Shown here piece by piece: positions 11,196 to 23,129 of a DNA stretch of 64,000 nucleotides (position 1 is its first letter; each line of letters begins with the position of its first letter). The position numbers and the translations under genes are program-made. The notes beneath the pieces were generated by a model that was not told the DNA's origin, searched no databases, and saw only the letters and a list, made by a program, of their open reading frames with translations. Source of the DNA: Aldrovandia affinis (lineage: Eukaryota > Chordata > Actinopteri > Notacanthiformes > Halosauridae); NCBI GenBank assembly GCA_029706075.1, contig JAINUG010000086.1:2417060-2481059 (forward strand). The letters run 5' to 3'.

Positions 11196-11839
11196 CCCTG
11201 TAATTATCTTTGTTGGGGTCTGTTGCATCCATGTCGCATGGTTTTTTGTCTCCAGGTCATAGGAAAGTCAGACAAGGATTCTATGCCATCCTTTTTTCTA
11301 AATCAAACGACTGGAGTGACAAGTTCTGGTTGTCCTCTCTCTCTCTCTTGAACTGCAAGTCAAACCAGACGTTCCTTACTGAGCCGGTCATGGTGTCATG
11401 GGACAGCACATCCAATTCCCTGAGGAGCCGGAGGTCTGCATCCCAGATGTGGGGGTAATGACTGCTGACATCTCTTCTGGACTTGCCTTGCCTCTTCTGG
11501 AAAACAGCATTGCCTGTTTGGAATGCCTTGTCGTTGAATATATCAAATGGCAAAACATGCCGGTTTATCCCTGCCCTCAATGCCATGCAACCTGCAACTG
11601 AGTTTGAGGCATAGAATGACCTCAGCATCTTGTGGTCTTCTGCCCCATAGCGGTCAATATCCTCTGACATTTTCTGCTCAACATGCCAAGTCAAGTTCTT
11701 CATTGTTCAATAGTTGGTGCCTCTTGGTGTCTGTTTCAAGTGTTCTTTTTTCAGGACCAGCTGGCATTTCAGCTGCTATCCATGTATCAAAGTTTGCATA
11801 GTTCCCAAAAATATTAAATGTTCCATTAAAATCCATGTT

Positions 11840-12534
11840 GATGGGGTTTTCTTATTCAATCCAAAGTTATTGCATGTAGTAACATATTTTTGACTACTTC
11901 CATTTAAATTAAGTGCATTTTATTTGTTGGGACCCTAATGTTAAGTGATGGATGCCTTGATATTTTTACATATGAAAAATGTTACATCCTTAAACCTGGA
12001 TAACACATCCGATATCAAAAAATAACGGAACCCCCGTAATACCCTCTTGGGCAATCACAATCAAGTATTTAACCAAGCTGTGGTTTTAAGAGTTTTAATT
12101 CTTTAAACATGAAGAAATAAATGTTTCTGAGAAATTTCAAATTAAGAGGGTAAGAGGGACATTAATAGTGTCTAATTAAAAACAATTAGCAGCTGGTTAT
12201 ATTTCAGGAATTACAATTATGTCTGAAATGAAAACCAGCATACACAGTGGTACTCCAAGACTGAGTTTGAAAACAACTAGATTAGAGTATTGCACACACT
12301 TCATTTTTATTTAAGTTTCTGGTATTTGATAGAAATATATATTCTCACACATTGAATGATGATTGATTTCAACATTTCAGCAGATACATACACTTGTAGC
12401 TTGTGTCTGGTTAACATTGTTAGCATTGACAGTAACTCTCTGAAGAAGACATAGATGTTTTACTGCACTGTGCTGAGTGATTATTTGATTTGGACAGCTA
12501 CCTAGTGCTGCATAATATTAAACAGATAAATCTA
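11840..12534. other. Unassigned AT-rich intronic sequence
   Basis: No exon, RNA gene or transposon end was recognised between the Crypton pseudogene and the MITE at 12535. Confidence 0.5.
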
Positions 12535-12845
12535 CAGGTAGTGGCAAAAAAGTTGGACACTTCAATATGATATCACTATGGCATCCTGCTATGTAGGGTT
12601 CTTGATGGCCCGTCCTTGATAAAACTGCCTGCTCACACCCTAGATTGAAATTTTCAGTCAATTGATTTAGAGTTGCTTCCCTGTTTATCACCTCAAACTA
12701 ATGCACAGACCTCACAATCCAAAACATGCTGCGATTTTAATTGTTTAATTAACTCAGGAACAGCACCTGTGTGGAAGCATCTGCTTTCAATATCATTTGT
12801 GTCCCTCATTTACCCAAGCATTTCCATATTTTTGGCCACAACCTG
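12535..12845. mobile_element. Tc1/mariner MITE, TA target duplication
   Basis: The ends are CAGGTAGTGGCAAAAA (left) and the complement of CAGGTTGTGGCCAAAAA (right), flanked by TA at 12533-12534 and 12846-12847. It is 311 bp with no transposase. Internal blocks match the relic at 2575-3085, and the CAGGTA-type terminus matches the Tc1 relics at 31135-31543 and 55302. Confidence 0.75.
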
Positions 12846-12939
12846 TATGTTTCACCTAGTATGGTTTACGTGCCTCGGTTGTGTATAGCATTCGAGCAAA
12901 TCAGTAAATCATAGAACATAATGACCTTGGACCGACACA

Positions 12940-13345
12940 GCAATAACACCATAAGCAACTCATTGGGAACAGATTTACCCAGTGTAGATTTATTTAAATA
13001 AGAAAAAACTAAAATATTACATATAATTAACATGTATACTATTAATCGTTGGCATCTATTTAACTTGTTTTTGACTGATATATTTGTTTTTTCAAAATAT
13101 TGTTTATTTTTATTGTGTTGTATTTTATTTTATGTATTTCATTCATTCATTTTTATTACAACAAGTAACAACAATCTATTTTGTTGAATGTCTTCCTAAT
13201 GCTGTACTACGGATATGTGAACACTGAGCTAGATAAAGAATGAGGGTTCAACCCAAGAAGGTGCAACTCAAACAGACGCATTTAGCATGATACTTGATGA
13301 CTGCCTGACAAATCAGTTGCAACCCATGGTGCCAATTACTTCATG
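12940..13345 (+). repeat. Unclassified dispersed repeat R1, copy 1
   Basis: Runs from GCAATAACACCATAAGCAAC to CAACCCATGGTGCCAATT and matches the reverse complement of 41113-41535 over essentially its whole length. A shorter related stretch (CTTCCTAATTCTGTACTTCG) is near 14338. No coding capacity and no clear terminal repeats; I cannot assign it to a known class. Confidence 0.7.
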
Positions 13346-16300
13346 AGTTTCCATTGGCTACTTCCACCACCGTATAGAGATACAGTGCATTAAACAGACT
13401 TTATTGATATATAATGCCTGATTATTCCAGGAAGCTTTAGTTTAGGTTGCATTTCTCCATAAGCAGGCTAAATTCATTAGATTAACTTGTGGTGAATATC
13501 TTACAAATTAGGATAATTTGCTTAGATGTAATTTTGTGTAGAAAATTATGGAGTATAAAAGCTCTGTACTTAATGATACATGTTGTATTTTAGGAATGCT
13601 TTAATTGTGAAAATGGCTGAAACTTGTGCATTGAACAGACCTCAATTTCAGAGGCCTTTTTAAGTTTTGGTTTTCTAAACCACTTTTTTCAGCTTTTCAG
13701 GGATTTTCATGTAAATAATGATGACAGAGCACGTATGTTTGTTTTTACAAACTTTTTACAATCTCCAACTGGGAGCATCCACTACAGGGATTTGCGCCTC
13801 TTCTAATCGAAACTAACAAACTGAATGATTCATTTAAGTACAGTGCAGGAAGGCCCATTTTGTGTACAGGAAGAGCAAAGCAGCAATGATGGAGGACATG
13901 TATTTGATTGTATGGAATAAACCACTTTAAAAAAAATCACTTTTACTACTTATACTCTGAACTTTTTCGTACATCATGTTCCGTCATTGTTTCATTATAT
14001 TTTGTTTGGTTCCCTAAATTAGCTATAGCTAGCTTGGCAACATGTATCTCATCTTCTGGCTTTGTGCACATTTTTTATCATTTCAGTTCTTTGCACAGCA
14101 AATGAGAAGGGATTAACCAATGAGAAGGGATTGCAGTAACAATATGTTATCATATAATATTATACCATACGTGGAAATTCTGTTTGTATGCACGGTGTGA
14201 GCCAATTTGAAGCTCATACATGTCAATATTTGTCATTTCACTTTGACACAGTACAAATAATGGACATTCTATGCCGACGTTACCAGTGAGTTAAATATGT
14301 CATGTATATTTATGCATATTTTCCCACTCTGTGATATCTTCCTAATTCTGTACTTCGGGGATCAAGTTGAGTACAGCATGCAGGAAAAGTGAACCCAAAC
14401 AAGCATTTTTTTATGCTTTTAGCCCTTTTTATTCAAATTTGAAATGTACAATAATTACTGCTGTATATACATACATAAATATGAACATGGGAGTGGAACT
14501 ATATAATATAAAGTGTGTAGTTATTCCAGATGAAATATTCTGTCATGTTACTAAATATCTTAGTTTCCATGCATTCCTTAAAGAAATAGGAACATACTGT
14601 TCCTTAAAGAAAAAATAATGGGGCAATTGCAACGAATCTTTTGCTGCATGCTTGCTTTGTCATTATCATATGTTTGGGGGAAAGGGTGTCCTATTTGCGT
14701 TAGAGAGGCACCAATGCACAAAAGACATTATAGTGACAAGAGTGGCATGGAATTATGGTAGTACACGAGTAGTATGGACAGTCGTTCCTTTTGTTATATT
14801 TACATTAAAACAACGCAAGTGTATTGAAAAAACATATTTAGGAAAAGTCAGGGACTGGGGGTGATGTGACTTACCCAATGGCAAAGTTATTTTAATTTAA
14901 AAATCTTGTCAGTTTGAAATGCATTTTTCCTTATTTAGTCTGTCTGTTTCTTTGAATCTAGGGCAATGCTATTCTTTCAATATGAGAAACAAAAAGAAAA
15001 AAAGGCTTTTATTTGTCTACCCATCCTTGACTTTGTCCAGAGGTAGCAACCTTTTTTTGAGCTTGTGAGGAACATTTCTGACAAGCTCTCTAAAGCACCA
15101 ATAGTCGCACTAATGAAGTGGAACGACAGGCCATTGTGATTTTTGGAAAACGAGGGACTCATTTATCAATGGATGAAAAACTGCATCTGCATTATTAAAT
15201 TACAGAGGTTGATCAACTGAGACAGATGAACTGTGCATTCCCTTGTAAGGTATTGCAGAATACCTACAGAAATAAATGAGATTTATTTCCAATAAGAACC
15301 AGTCCTAAAACCTTTACAGATGGGGTTGTTCTCATGATAAATTGCTCAGTGTTGCTTTTGTGACATACTGGACTGGTCAACAGGATAAGCGGCTTTACAT
15401 AATGTAATGTCATCTCTTATCTCTTCAGTTGGGATTCCCAGCTCTCACATGTGAATGGGAGGTACGCATCACCTCCAGCTGTGGCCTTGTTCTGGTTGGA
15501 GGTGTACAATATAAGCTTTTACTGTGAACTAAGATTGGAATTTTATTTGGGAAAATATTTCTTCCCGTAAAACTTTGGCTAGTCAACTCATGTATAATGT
15601 ACATTTGTACATAAAGCCTATTTTGGTATGTACACTCTGGGTGCATTGGATATCTTTATTCACATGTTATATACAGTATATATACTTTTGCTTAAGATTT
15701 TGAGGGTTTGTTGTTTTTTCCCCATTGGTTGGATGTATGTAAATATGAATAAATTAATATATAATTCGCTAAACATTTATTTCAGAACAGTTTCAGGAAT
15801 TGTTTTAAGCACAAGAGGCAATGTCATTAGACAGTACCCCGGCATCACAGAAAACACAAGTAACACTACCAACACAATTCATAAAGATATCATATCTTTT
15901 TATTAAAGGTTAAATTGAGTCCCACAGTAATGCTCCTTTTTTTTAGCTGGATCTAAAGGGATCCTCTCCACAGAGCTTAATCTCACTGGCAAGGTGAAAT
16001 GTAAAAATACATGGCAGGTGGATACCCACATTCATTCTACAATTTATTCTCAATATCATCCTGCTAGGAGCCTGCCAGGTCTTTATATATTCCTATTAGA
16101 TTTATACTTTGATAAGTGGGGATTACATTCAATGCTCAGTATCTCACATCTCAAAAGCAAATAATGACAGATTTGAAATGTAGACATGTGTAAAGGAAAC
16201 ATTGCTACAGCCAATACTCTGGAGGATCTCTATTATAGACAACTGTATACTTACAAACCAGACAGATGCCAGAAATACAAATGTAAAACAGTCAGCAATA

Positions 16301-16755
16301 TGAACTAAAACAAACATATTAAACATGAAAAAATACACATGCACAATAATTCCTTAACCTCTTAACTGTCACGGGCCGGCCATATCATATAACATGCTCA
16401 TCTTTAAATATCTCAGGTAAATGGGCCGAAAATATGAACATGTATTATATGCAAAGATCAGATGGAATCTCATCTCTTCAGCAGTGGAGGCCAATTCACA
16501 TCAACCAGGATGTCGCAAAAAAACTCATCCTGATTCAATGGAGGATACTCTAGGAAAATAGCTACTCCTTACCTCTGGTCAAGTCTAGACATCCCACAAT
16601 ATGACAGATCATTATGTGGGAATAATGTGGCCATCCTGATCATCCTGATCAAAAGTAGTGAACATGTTTTGTCACAGGAGCAAGTCAAATCAGGAGTTGC
16701 AAAGTAAAAATTTTGATTAAAATTGCCTACTACAGCAAAGATGACTGGGTAACTA
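13346..16755. other. Unassigned AT-rich intronic sequence
   Basis: About 3.4 kb without a recognisable exon, RNA gene or transposon end, except a partial R1-like match near 14330-14370. Open frames here are short, AT-driven and without motifs. Confidence 0.5.
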
Positions 16756-16927
16756 CAGACAGTCCCCGGGTTACGGACGAGATCCGTTCTTAAGTCTGTC
16801 TTTAAGTCAAATTTGTATGTAAGTCGGAACAGGTACATACTGTACAGTTCTTATTAATCGTCACTTAGTCAAGTTTGTCTTAGTGTAGTATTTATTTGAC
16901 CTATATTCGTAACCCGGGGACTGCCTG
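16756..16927. mobile_element. Pogo/Tigger-like MITE, TA target duplication
   Basis: Short 172-bp element with ends CAGACAGTCCCCGGGTTACG and the complement of CAGGCAGTCCCCGGGTTACG, flanked by TA at 16754-16755 and 16928-16929. CAG termini with TA duplication are typical of the pogo branch of Tc1/mariner. The interior is also partly self-complementary and no protein is encoded. Confidence 0.85.
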
Positions 16928-16929
16928 TA

Positions 16930-17587
16930 CACACTTTTCCTGGGTCTATGAGATATGTGAGTATGATTCACATACGAAAGTTTTATGGTAAATCTTTGCT
17001 CCAAAACAAACCCACTCCCAACATTCTCCAATAATTATTGTCCAAATATCACCCCTGAATGTCCAACCAGTGCCCAGTGGCACACAAGATTGAAGAGAGT
17101 GCATGCACTTAAGTTTGGAAAACTCTTTATACTTTGTCTTTGTTTATTTGGATTTATTATTTGGTTTTACAATGCCAAATGCCTCAAAGAAGACCTGGCT
17201 CGACGGCCAGGGTCCCATTTGAAGTAGCTACTTTCAGCTGATAGGCAGAAGTGCTGGCTCTGCCTCCAGAAGACACCTATCAAGTTCATGTGCTGTGACA
17301 TGCCCTTGTGCTTTGTAACAAAGAGTAACTGCTTCGGTGACTGGCACAACCAAAATAACCTGTAGCTTTTCCTGTGTTTCATAACTAAAGAACAGGAACA
17401 GACACTGTAAATCGTTTTGTGGAATGGGGGCAGACAATTGCCAGAAGCGCAATTTTGTTTTGGCTAAAAAATATTTGTTACATTATTAATAATATTTATA
17501 TATTATTTATTTTATCTTGGTGCAATTTTTTGATATATTTTATTTATTTTGCTAATGTTGACAGCTGTTTTTAAAAAATGGTAAATT
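16930..17587. other. Unassigned intronic sequence
   Basis: AT-rich. No exon or repeat end recognised. Confidence 0.5.
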
Positions 17588-17660
17588 GTAAGTCGCACAT
17601 CTTGTAAGTCGCTTTGGATAAGAGCGTCTGCTAAATGCTTAAAATGTAAAATGTAAATCT
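17588..17660 (+). repeat. SINE/LINE 3' tail fragment
   Basis: Contains AAGTCGCTTTGGATAAGAGC followed by GTCTGCTAAATG and an AAATGTA-type repeat, the 3' tail shared by many teleost tRNA-SINEs and their partner LINE. No tRNA-like head is recognisable upstream. Confidence 0.75.
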
Positions 17661-18198
17661 AAATGCCTGCTGGAAAATATATTCAGAACCTTGGACAGCG
17701 CAATACTAAAATGGATTGTGAAATTCCTGCAACCTGCAAATAGTTTATTTGAAATATCAAGTATTTGAGGATCTGGAATATATTGTGTCTTTGAGGATTT
17801 TTTTCAACCTTGACGGACCATTGACTAATTGATCTAGATTATATTTGTCTGAGATAAAGTTTAATTTTTAACTTTTTATTGTTTAAATTTTTTTATATAA
17901 AAACACCCAAAATACTTAGCTCCTTACTGCTCAGAAAAATACAGCCTGCTTTCAGAAGGTCTTAAACGTCTTAGACTTACACGTTCATTCAGGCCAGATC
18001 CAGTGTCCGCATGTGGCCGTTTGGTAGCGGGCGAGGTGAGAAACTTGCGCCTTTCACTAATGACTTTCACATACTCTTACAGCAGGTGAATGGAGACAAT
18101 GGAAGCTGGACGTTTGACCCAGGTGGAAAACTTCCTGAGGGGACCTGGAGATGTTGGCTCTCCTGGTCGCCCTAGGTCAGAGCTGAGGAGGAGGGTGT
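17661..18198. other. Unassigned sequence
   Basis: No gene recognised. GGCCAGATCC near 17993 may be one end of a decayed MITE whose other end is near 18770 (see rejected items). Confidence 0.4.
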
Positions 18199-18659
18199 GT
18201 GGCAGCCCAAGGGGCTGCCTAAGGAAATGGCTGCCTGGCCCTTCAACACATTTGGAGGTCCATTTAAAGGACTCTTATGTGTCACACAGAGGGAGTAGGT
18301 TGGTGGTTTTTGAGCCTGCTGTGGAGGGTGTGTCGCAGAGTGTTTTTCGGAGACTGTTTTTGGATTGCTGCCTGTGATTGTTTGAGAACCCCGCTTGTGT
18401 ACCGACGTTTGGACTGGATTAAGGAACTGGATTGGAATTGGATTTTGGACTACGGATTACAACGACGAGTAAGGATTGTGGACTTTATGTGTTTGAACTC
18501 CCCCGAAGACCCCACCCTTTTTGTGTTGGTCAAGATTTGTTTAATAAATTATCGTTTTGTTCATATGACTGCCTCTGGGTTATTTAACTGCCTAAGCCCT
18601 CTGCAAAGGTCTGTGAGTGTCGCCCAACCCCAAGGGACACCAAGTCGCAGAGTGACACA
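18199..18659 (+). mobile_element. LTR-like block
   Basis: A GC-richer block with LTR character: a TGTGGCAGCC start, repeated GGATTTTGGACTACGGATTA-type phrases like those in the LTR at 36669, an AATAAA signal near 18542 and an end with GAGTGACACA. No target duplication was found, so both ends are approximate. A 134-codon frame across it has no known motif. Confidence 0.45.
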
Positions 18660-18669
18660 ACCCCTACAA

Positions 18670-19506
18670 TTTATATCCTAATAATGATTTGACCCATTGC
18701 GACCATTTAGTAAATCTGACATACTGTAGATATTCTGACGAAAAGCAGTCACAATTCTTTAGTAAATCTGGCCCTCAGTGTGCTATTTAAAGCCAAACTT
18801 CATTATTTAACATTCAATGATCAAGTAAAAAATGCCAGAGAACCTTTTTGCAGCATCAAAATTAAGATAAAGTGCCAATTATCTGCAGGAATAAACACGG
18901 GCAGCACACCTAATTGACCTGGGTAAAACAAATAATCTACTTTATCTATCCCCCTGGGCTCTATTTTGAGGACACAAAGCCAGTCACTAACACTAGTGTG
19001 TATGTTGTATGGTATATGTTGAATTGTGACAATAGGCTACTTAGATCATACATGTATAACCAGGTTGTCGGAGGTTGTCTTTGATACATTTGGTTTATTT
19101 ACAGGCAGTACTTATTTCTCTGAATTTTTTAATTAGGGAGCGGTTTTTAAAGATTATAGAAATATTTGCTCCATACCATACTGTATATACTGCGGATTTC
19201 TGAGTTTCACATTTACTGAACGTAACTTTCATTGAGGTGATACTGCTGTTGTGCAGAACATATTGTGCTGAATATGTGCAGTACAAGCAACCTTGCCTGC
19301 ATAAGCTACAAGACTGCTTTGACACAATTGATCTGTGAGGGATGGAAATTATTTAGCTGATGACATAACATAGGCCTACACTTGGCTTGTTGTGCGTGTG
19401 CTCCATTTTAGTGTTTACCGATATCCCATTTCTTTGTGTATATAAGATGAAAAGCCATAAAATAAAATGTCTGCATGTCCATATTTTATAATGCATGTTA
19501 ATTAAG
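18670..19506. other. Unassigned AT-rich intronic sequence
   Basis: No exon, RNA gene or clear repeat end recognised. Confidence 0.5.
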
Positions 19507-19573
19507 CAAGATTAATAATAATAATAATAATCATAATAATCATAATAATCATAATAATCATAATAATAATAAA
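19507..19573. repeat. AAT/ATC trinucleotide microsatellite
   Basis: Imperfect AATAATAAT and AATAATCAT units over about 67 bp. Confidence 0.9.
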
Positions 19574-19997
19574 TATAGCTGCAAGCTATATTTAAACCAT
19601 TGGGCCAAGTCTGGAATTACTATGAATGGCCACACCCATATGTGTAAAATTGATTGACTCATGATGATAAATCATGTTTCTTTGTGCTTTTCAAATCAAT
19701 TCTGATGATAATGATAAATCCTATGGGAGTAGAGGAAAACAAATATGTTGACAATAGGTCAAAGGGGTCAAGAGTTATGGCCTATCAAAGCTTGCATTTT
19801 CAAACATCTGCTGTAGTGCCAACATTTGGCCAACTGGTACCATATTGTCAGGGAATATGCTTGACATCCCTCTACAAACATAGCAGGTTTGGTGAGTCAT
19901 TGTGCATCCCTGTGGATTTTATATACATTTTATCAAAAGTGATGGAGATAACAAAAATAATAGCAAAAACCAGCACAATAACAAAAGGGTGCCTATG
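19574..19997 (+). repeat. Dispersed repeat R2, copy 1
   Basis: Starts ATATAGCTGCAAGCTATATT and ends near GGTGCCTATGTG. Its second half (GGGGTCAAGAGTTATGGCCT, GCATTTTCAAACATCTG, CCTCTACAAACATAGCAGG) matches the reverse complement of 31742-32030. The GCTGCAAGC start is a motif common in fish intergenic repeats. A 120-codon frame here is incidental. Confidence 0.65.
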
Positions 19998-20439
19998 TGC
20001 ATTCAGTCACTATTAAGGATTATAATAGAAACTGTAACCTTACAAGACAACACATAAAACGATTTCCTACTATCGATTTGAGACTGTTCAGCACTGAAGT
20101 CCAGTGTGATTATATCCATATTATTTTCTATCCATGCTTAATGCAAATTACCCTTGTCTCTAATTGACTGAGGGATTGTGAGCTCAAGCACGCTTCAGTA
20201 ACCCTGACTGAAACTGTTCCATTTCAATCTCCATAACCAACAAGCATTTAAAATCAAGTGCTGTTATTACCGCCTACTCATGTGGTGTAAGACCCAATTA
20301 GCAGGTCTGTCTTTAATTTTACTGCTTGTTCCCTCTTACAATTTGATCATCCATTGCATTGTCCCTTGAATATTTAGATGTGCAAATTAATGTTTGGGCT
20401 GCAGCCATATAGAAATTGCTCTCCTTTTCATATTGTTTT
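19998..20439. other. Unassigned intronic sequence
   Basis: No gene or repeat boundary recognised. Confidence 0.45.
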
Positions 20440-20801
20440 ATTCATCTCTCTCATCTCATCTTCAGCCGCTTATTCCTAGTTAGGGTCGCGGGGGGGCTGG
20501 AGCCTATCCCAGCATGCATTGGGGCGAGAGGCAGGAATACACCCTGGACAGGTCGCCAATCCATCGCAGGGCACTACATACACCATTCACTCACACACTC
20601 ATACCTACGGGCAATTTAGACTCTCCAATTAGCCTAACGTGCATGTCTTTGGACTGTGGGAAGAAACCGAGTACCCGGAGGAAACCCACGCGGACACGGG
20701 GAGAACATGCAAACTCCACACAGAAAGGCCCCCGGCCTGGTTTCGAACCCGAGACCTTCTTGCTGTGAGGCGATAGTGCTATCCACTGCACCACCGTGCC
20801 G
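20440..20801 (-). repeat. tRNA-derived SINE, nearly full length
   Basis: On the minus strand it begins GGCGGCACGGTGGTGCAGTG (pol III A-box region), has the B-box-like GGGTTCGAAACC near 20740-20750, a body with CATGTTCTCCCCGTGTCCG and TGGGTTTCCTCCGGGTACTC, and ends AAGCGGCTGAAGATGAGATG. This is a very common fish SINE form. A deleted copy is at 30688-30945. Confidence 0.85.
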
Positions 20802-21142
20802 CCATTATTGTTTTATTATTTATTATTATTATTTATTACTTCAAAAGTCATAAGTTATGTTTCTTAGAATTATAGTAACATTGCTGGTGTAGTTGATTTA
20901 AAAAAAAAAAAAAAAAAAGGTAAAAATTTAATCTCTAGGGAAACTGATGTTTTTTTGGTTGTTTTGTTCTTCACACAGAATGTACATCAGTGGATTCATT
21001 CAACATTTGTCCTTTAAATGCACAATGTTTTGAAAGCGTGTGATTATAATAATGCCTTTTGTGAAGTATCTTAATGTGATTTATATTTGTAACACTATGT
21101 TTGTGTACCTAAGAAAGCCACACTTGTGATGCTGTGGTACTG
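20802..21142. other. Unassigned AT-rich sequence
   Basis: TTA-rich and A-rich runs (17 or more A near 20902). No gene recognised. Confidence 0.45.
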
Positions 21143-21144
21143 TA

Positions 21145-22274
21145 CACTGCCTGGCCAAAAAAAAAGTCACCACCTGGATTTAACTAAGCAAATAAATAAG
21201 AGCCTTCCATTGGATAATTACTGCAGTGATTAATATGTTTTAGCTGGCAACAAGTTATTTAACCCTAACTGATGCAATGAGTAGCTTCTCATTTCTTAAA
21301 CAACCATGTCGGAAGACATATCCTGTGGTCATGGAAAATATGTTAATCTGTTTCAGAATGGTCAAATTATTGGCCTGCATCAAGCAAAGAAAACAACTAA
21401 GGAGATTGCTGAAAATACTAAAATTGGGTTAAGAACTGTCCAATGCATTATTAAAACCTGGAAGGATAGTGGTGAACCATCATCTTCGAGGAAGAATTGA
21501 GGTCGGAAAGAAATCTTGAATGATCGTGATCAGCGATCACTTAAACGTTTGGTGAAATCATATCATAAAAAATCAACAGTAGAAAACCACTTGTCAGTGA
21601 GGCTAATCGGAAAAAAAGGCTATTTGCTAGAGAGCATAAAGATTGGACTGGAGCAATGGAAGAAGGTAATGTGGTCTGATGAGTCCAGATTTACCCTGTT
21701 CCAGAGTGATGGGCGCATCAGGGTAAGAAGAGAGGTGGATGAAGTGATGCACCCATCATGCCTAGTGCCTACCGTACAAGCCTGTGGGGGCAGTGTTATG
21801 ATCTGGGGTTGCTGCAGTTGGTCAGGTCTAGGTTCAGCAGCGTTATGTGCCAAAAGAATGAGGTCAGCTGACTACCTGAATATACTGAATGACCAGGTTT
21901 TTCCATCAATTGATTTTTTCTTCCCTGATGGCACGGGCATATTCCAAGATGACAATGCCACGATTCATCGAGCTCAAATTGTGAAAGAGTGGTTCAGGGA
22001 GCATGAGACATCATTTTCACATATGGATTGGCCACCACAGAGTCCAGACCTTAACCCCATTGAGAATCTTTGGGATGTGCTGGAGAAGACTTTGCGCAGA
22101 GGTCCGACTCTCCCATCATCAATACAAAAATTCATGCAACTCTGGAAGGAAATAAATGTTGTGACATTGCAGAAGCTTATCGAAATGATGTCACAGCGAA
22201 TGCGTGCCATAATCAAAGCTAAAGGCGGTCCAACGAAATATTAGAGTGTGTGACCTTTTTTTGGACGGGCAGTG
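21145..22274 (+). mobile_element. Tc1-like transposon, nearly full length
   Basis: The ends are CACTGCCTGGCCAAAAAAAA and the complement of CACTGCCCGTCCAAAAAAAG, flanked by TA (21143-21144 and 22275-22276). At 1130 bp it is somewhat shorter than typical Tc1 elements because of an internal deletion in the transposase gene. The AGTCACCACC and GTGTGACC sub-terminal blocks are also paired. Confidence 0.93.
21306..22244 (+). pseudogene. Tc1-type DD34E transposase pseudogene
   Basis: Encodes the cut-and-paste transposase of the surrounding element. The N-terminus (MSEDISCGHGKYVNLFQNGQ) carries the paired-type helix-turn-helix (HQAKKTTKEIAENTKIGLRT) up to an in-frame stop at about 21498. The frame then resumes at [17 protein letters not shown] segment between roughly 21585 and 21655 is deleted and frameshifted: the expected [17 protein letters not shown] is readable only in the +1 frame. 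The catalytic half is intact by eye: first Asp in MWSDESRF, second in GIFQDDNA, Glu in [11 protein letters not shown], ending GGPTKY. With one nonsense change, an internal deletion and a frameshift it cannot make full-length protein. Confidence 0.92.
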
Positions 22275-22389
22275 TATTTTATAGCCCAGGCTGAACTGAA
22301 GTAATATGTGCCTTTTGACTTGGACTTTGATCTTGCGATTTGTTACATCCACAATTATTTTTACAAACCACTGTATATGACTGCAAGTA

Positions 22390-22622
22390 AAGTCTGTAGC
22401 ACCACATGCCAGAACATAGCATCCGTAAGGCCAAACAAATCATGCATGACTCCACCCACCCACTAAACAACCAGTATGCACTGCTACCCTCTGGCCAAAA
22501 GGTTCAAAACTCCCCTATGTAAAACAAACCGGGCACGAAAATCATTCATCCCAACTAGCACCAGCTTTTCAAACACTTCCCTCCCTTCTCCCTCTGGGAT
22601 AATAAAGTATTCTATCTATCTA
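22390..22622 (+). pseudogene. LINE 3'-end fragment (RT C-terminus plus TATC-type tail)
   Basis: Plus-strand reading shows IRKAKQIMHDSTHPLNNQY then ALLPSG, the C-terminal signature of several fish non-LTR reverse transcriptases (HPL....LLPSG). It is followed by a GGGATAATAAAGTATTC end and a few TATC units. It is 5'-truncated, with stops. Confidence 0.6.
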
Positions 22623-22861
22623 CAGTAGAAGTCCTTCAAGTGTTCCAGCAATGTACAAATACCACATCTTGCTGAAATGTACTTAAATACAGGTATACCT
22701 CATCGAACACTGATTCCCAATTGCACTTTTTGACCCACATAACAAAAAATCATTGCTATTTTCTTTTTTAATGAAGAAAATCCATTGTGAGAGTCAAAAG
22801 ATATCATAGAATTTGATTGATCAACATGGTCAGTAGGCAAAAAAAAAAGAAAAAGTAACAG

Positions 22862-22945
22862 CCCCCCTGTGGTGCAACAGTAAAGGCACTTGCCTGGAGT
22901 GCAGGTTGCCCATTGCAGATGGGGTTCGATTTAGAATGATGTTTT
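22862..22945 (+). repeat. tRNA-SINE head fragment
   Basis: CCCCCTGTGGTGCAACAGTA and TTGCCCATTGCAGATGGGGT followed by TCGA resemble the head of the SINE that follows at 23130. Only the A- and B-box part is present. Confidence 0.6.
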
Positions 22946-23129
22946 TTCATTGTTAAAATAGTTTTGAATTGAATATTAAATTTTACGTTGATGTTATTTG
23001 TCATTATGTCAGCCTTTTCGGAATCAGATGATACAGTATACAGTATACAATAAGTCTGATTCTCACTGATTCTCTCCACAGTTCCTCAGTCTTGCATGTG
23101 TGATGCACCAGGGCACCATGACAATAAAA

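Larger units (their letters stand above)
10118..11836 (-). pseudogene. Crypton-like tyrosine recombinase pseudogene, split by a solo LTR
   Basis: Cryptons are DNA transposons that move by a tyrosine recombinase. On the minus strand a candidate ATG at 11836 opens NYANFDTWIAAEMPAG. A frameshift near 11690-11700 leads into a 140-codon frame (11703-11281) with MLRSFYASN, ALRAGINRH, a DADLRLLRELDVLS block and SVRNVWFDLQF, the layout of the Crypton/KIAA1958-type core-binding region. After stops comes a solo LTR (10592-11195). Beyond it the catalytic end resumes: [14 protein letters not shown], a frameshift, then [39 protein letters not shown]. The HxxR arginine is replaced by Trp (HSLW), while the downstream His and the probable nucleophilic Tyr (RGYW) remain. 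Several frameshifts and stops plus the LTR make it non-functional. The family call rests on remembered motifs, not a search. Confidence 0.75.

Noticed and set aside
10773-11228. Open frames of 83-179 codons over the CTTT/CTTC array
   Set aside because: They are translations of a microsatellite (repeated KEGR or SFLP) inside a solo LTR, not genes.
17990-18775. Possible MITE with GGCCAGATYYA ends enclosing the LTR-like block at 18.2-18.66 kb
   Set aside because: GGCCAGATCC at 17993 and the complement of GGCCAGATTTACTAAAG near 18770 are suggestive, but only about ten bases match and no target duplication was read.
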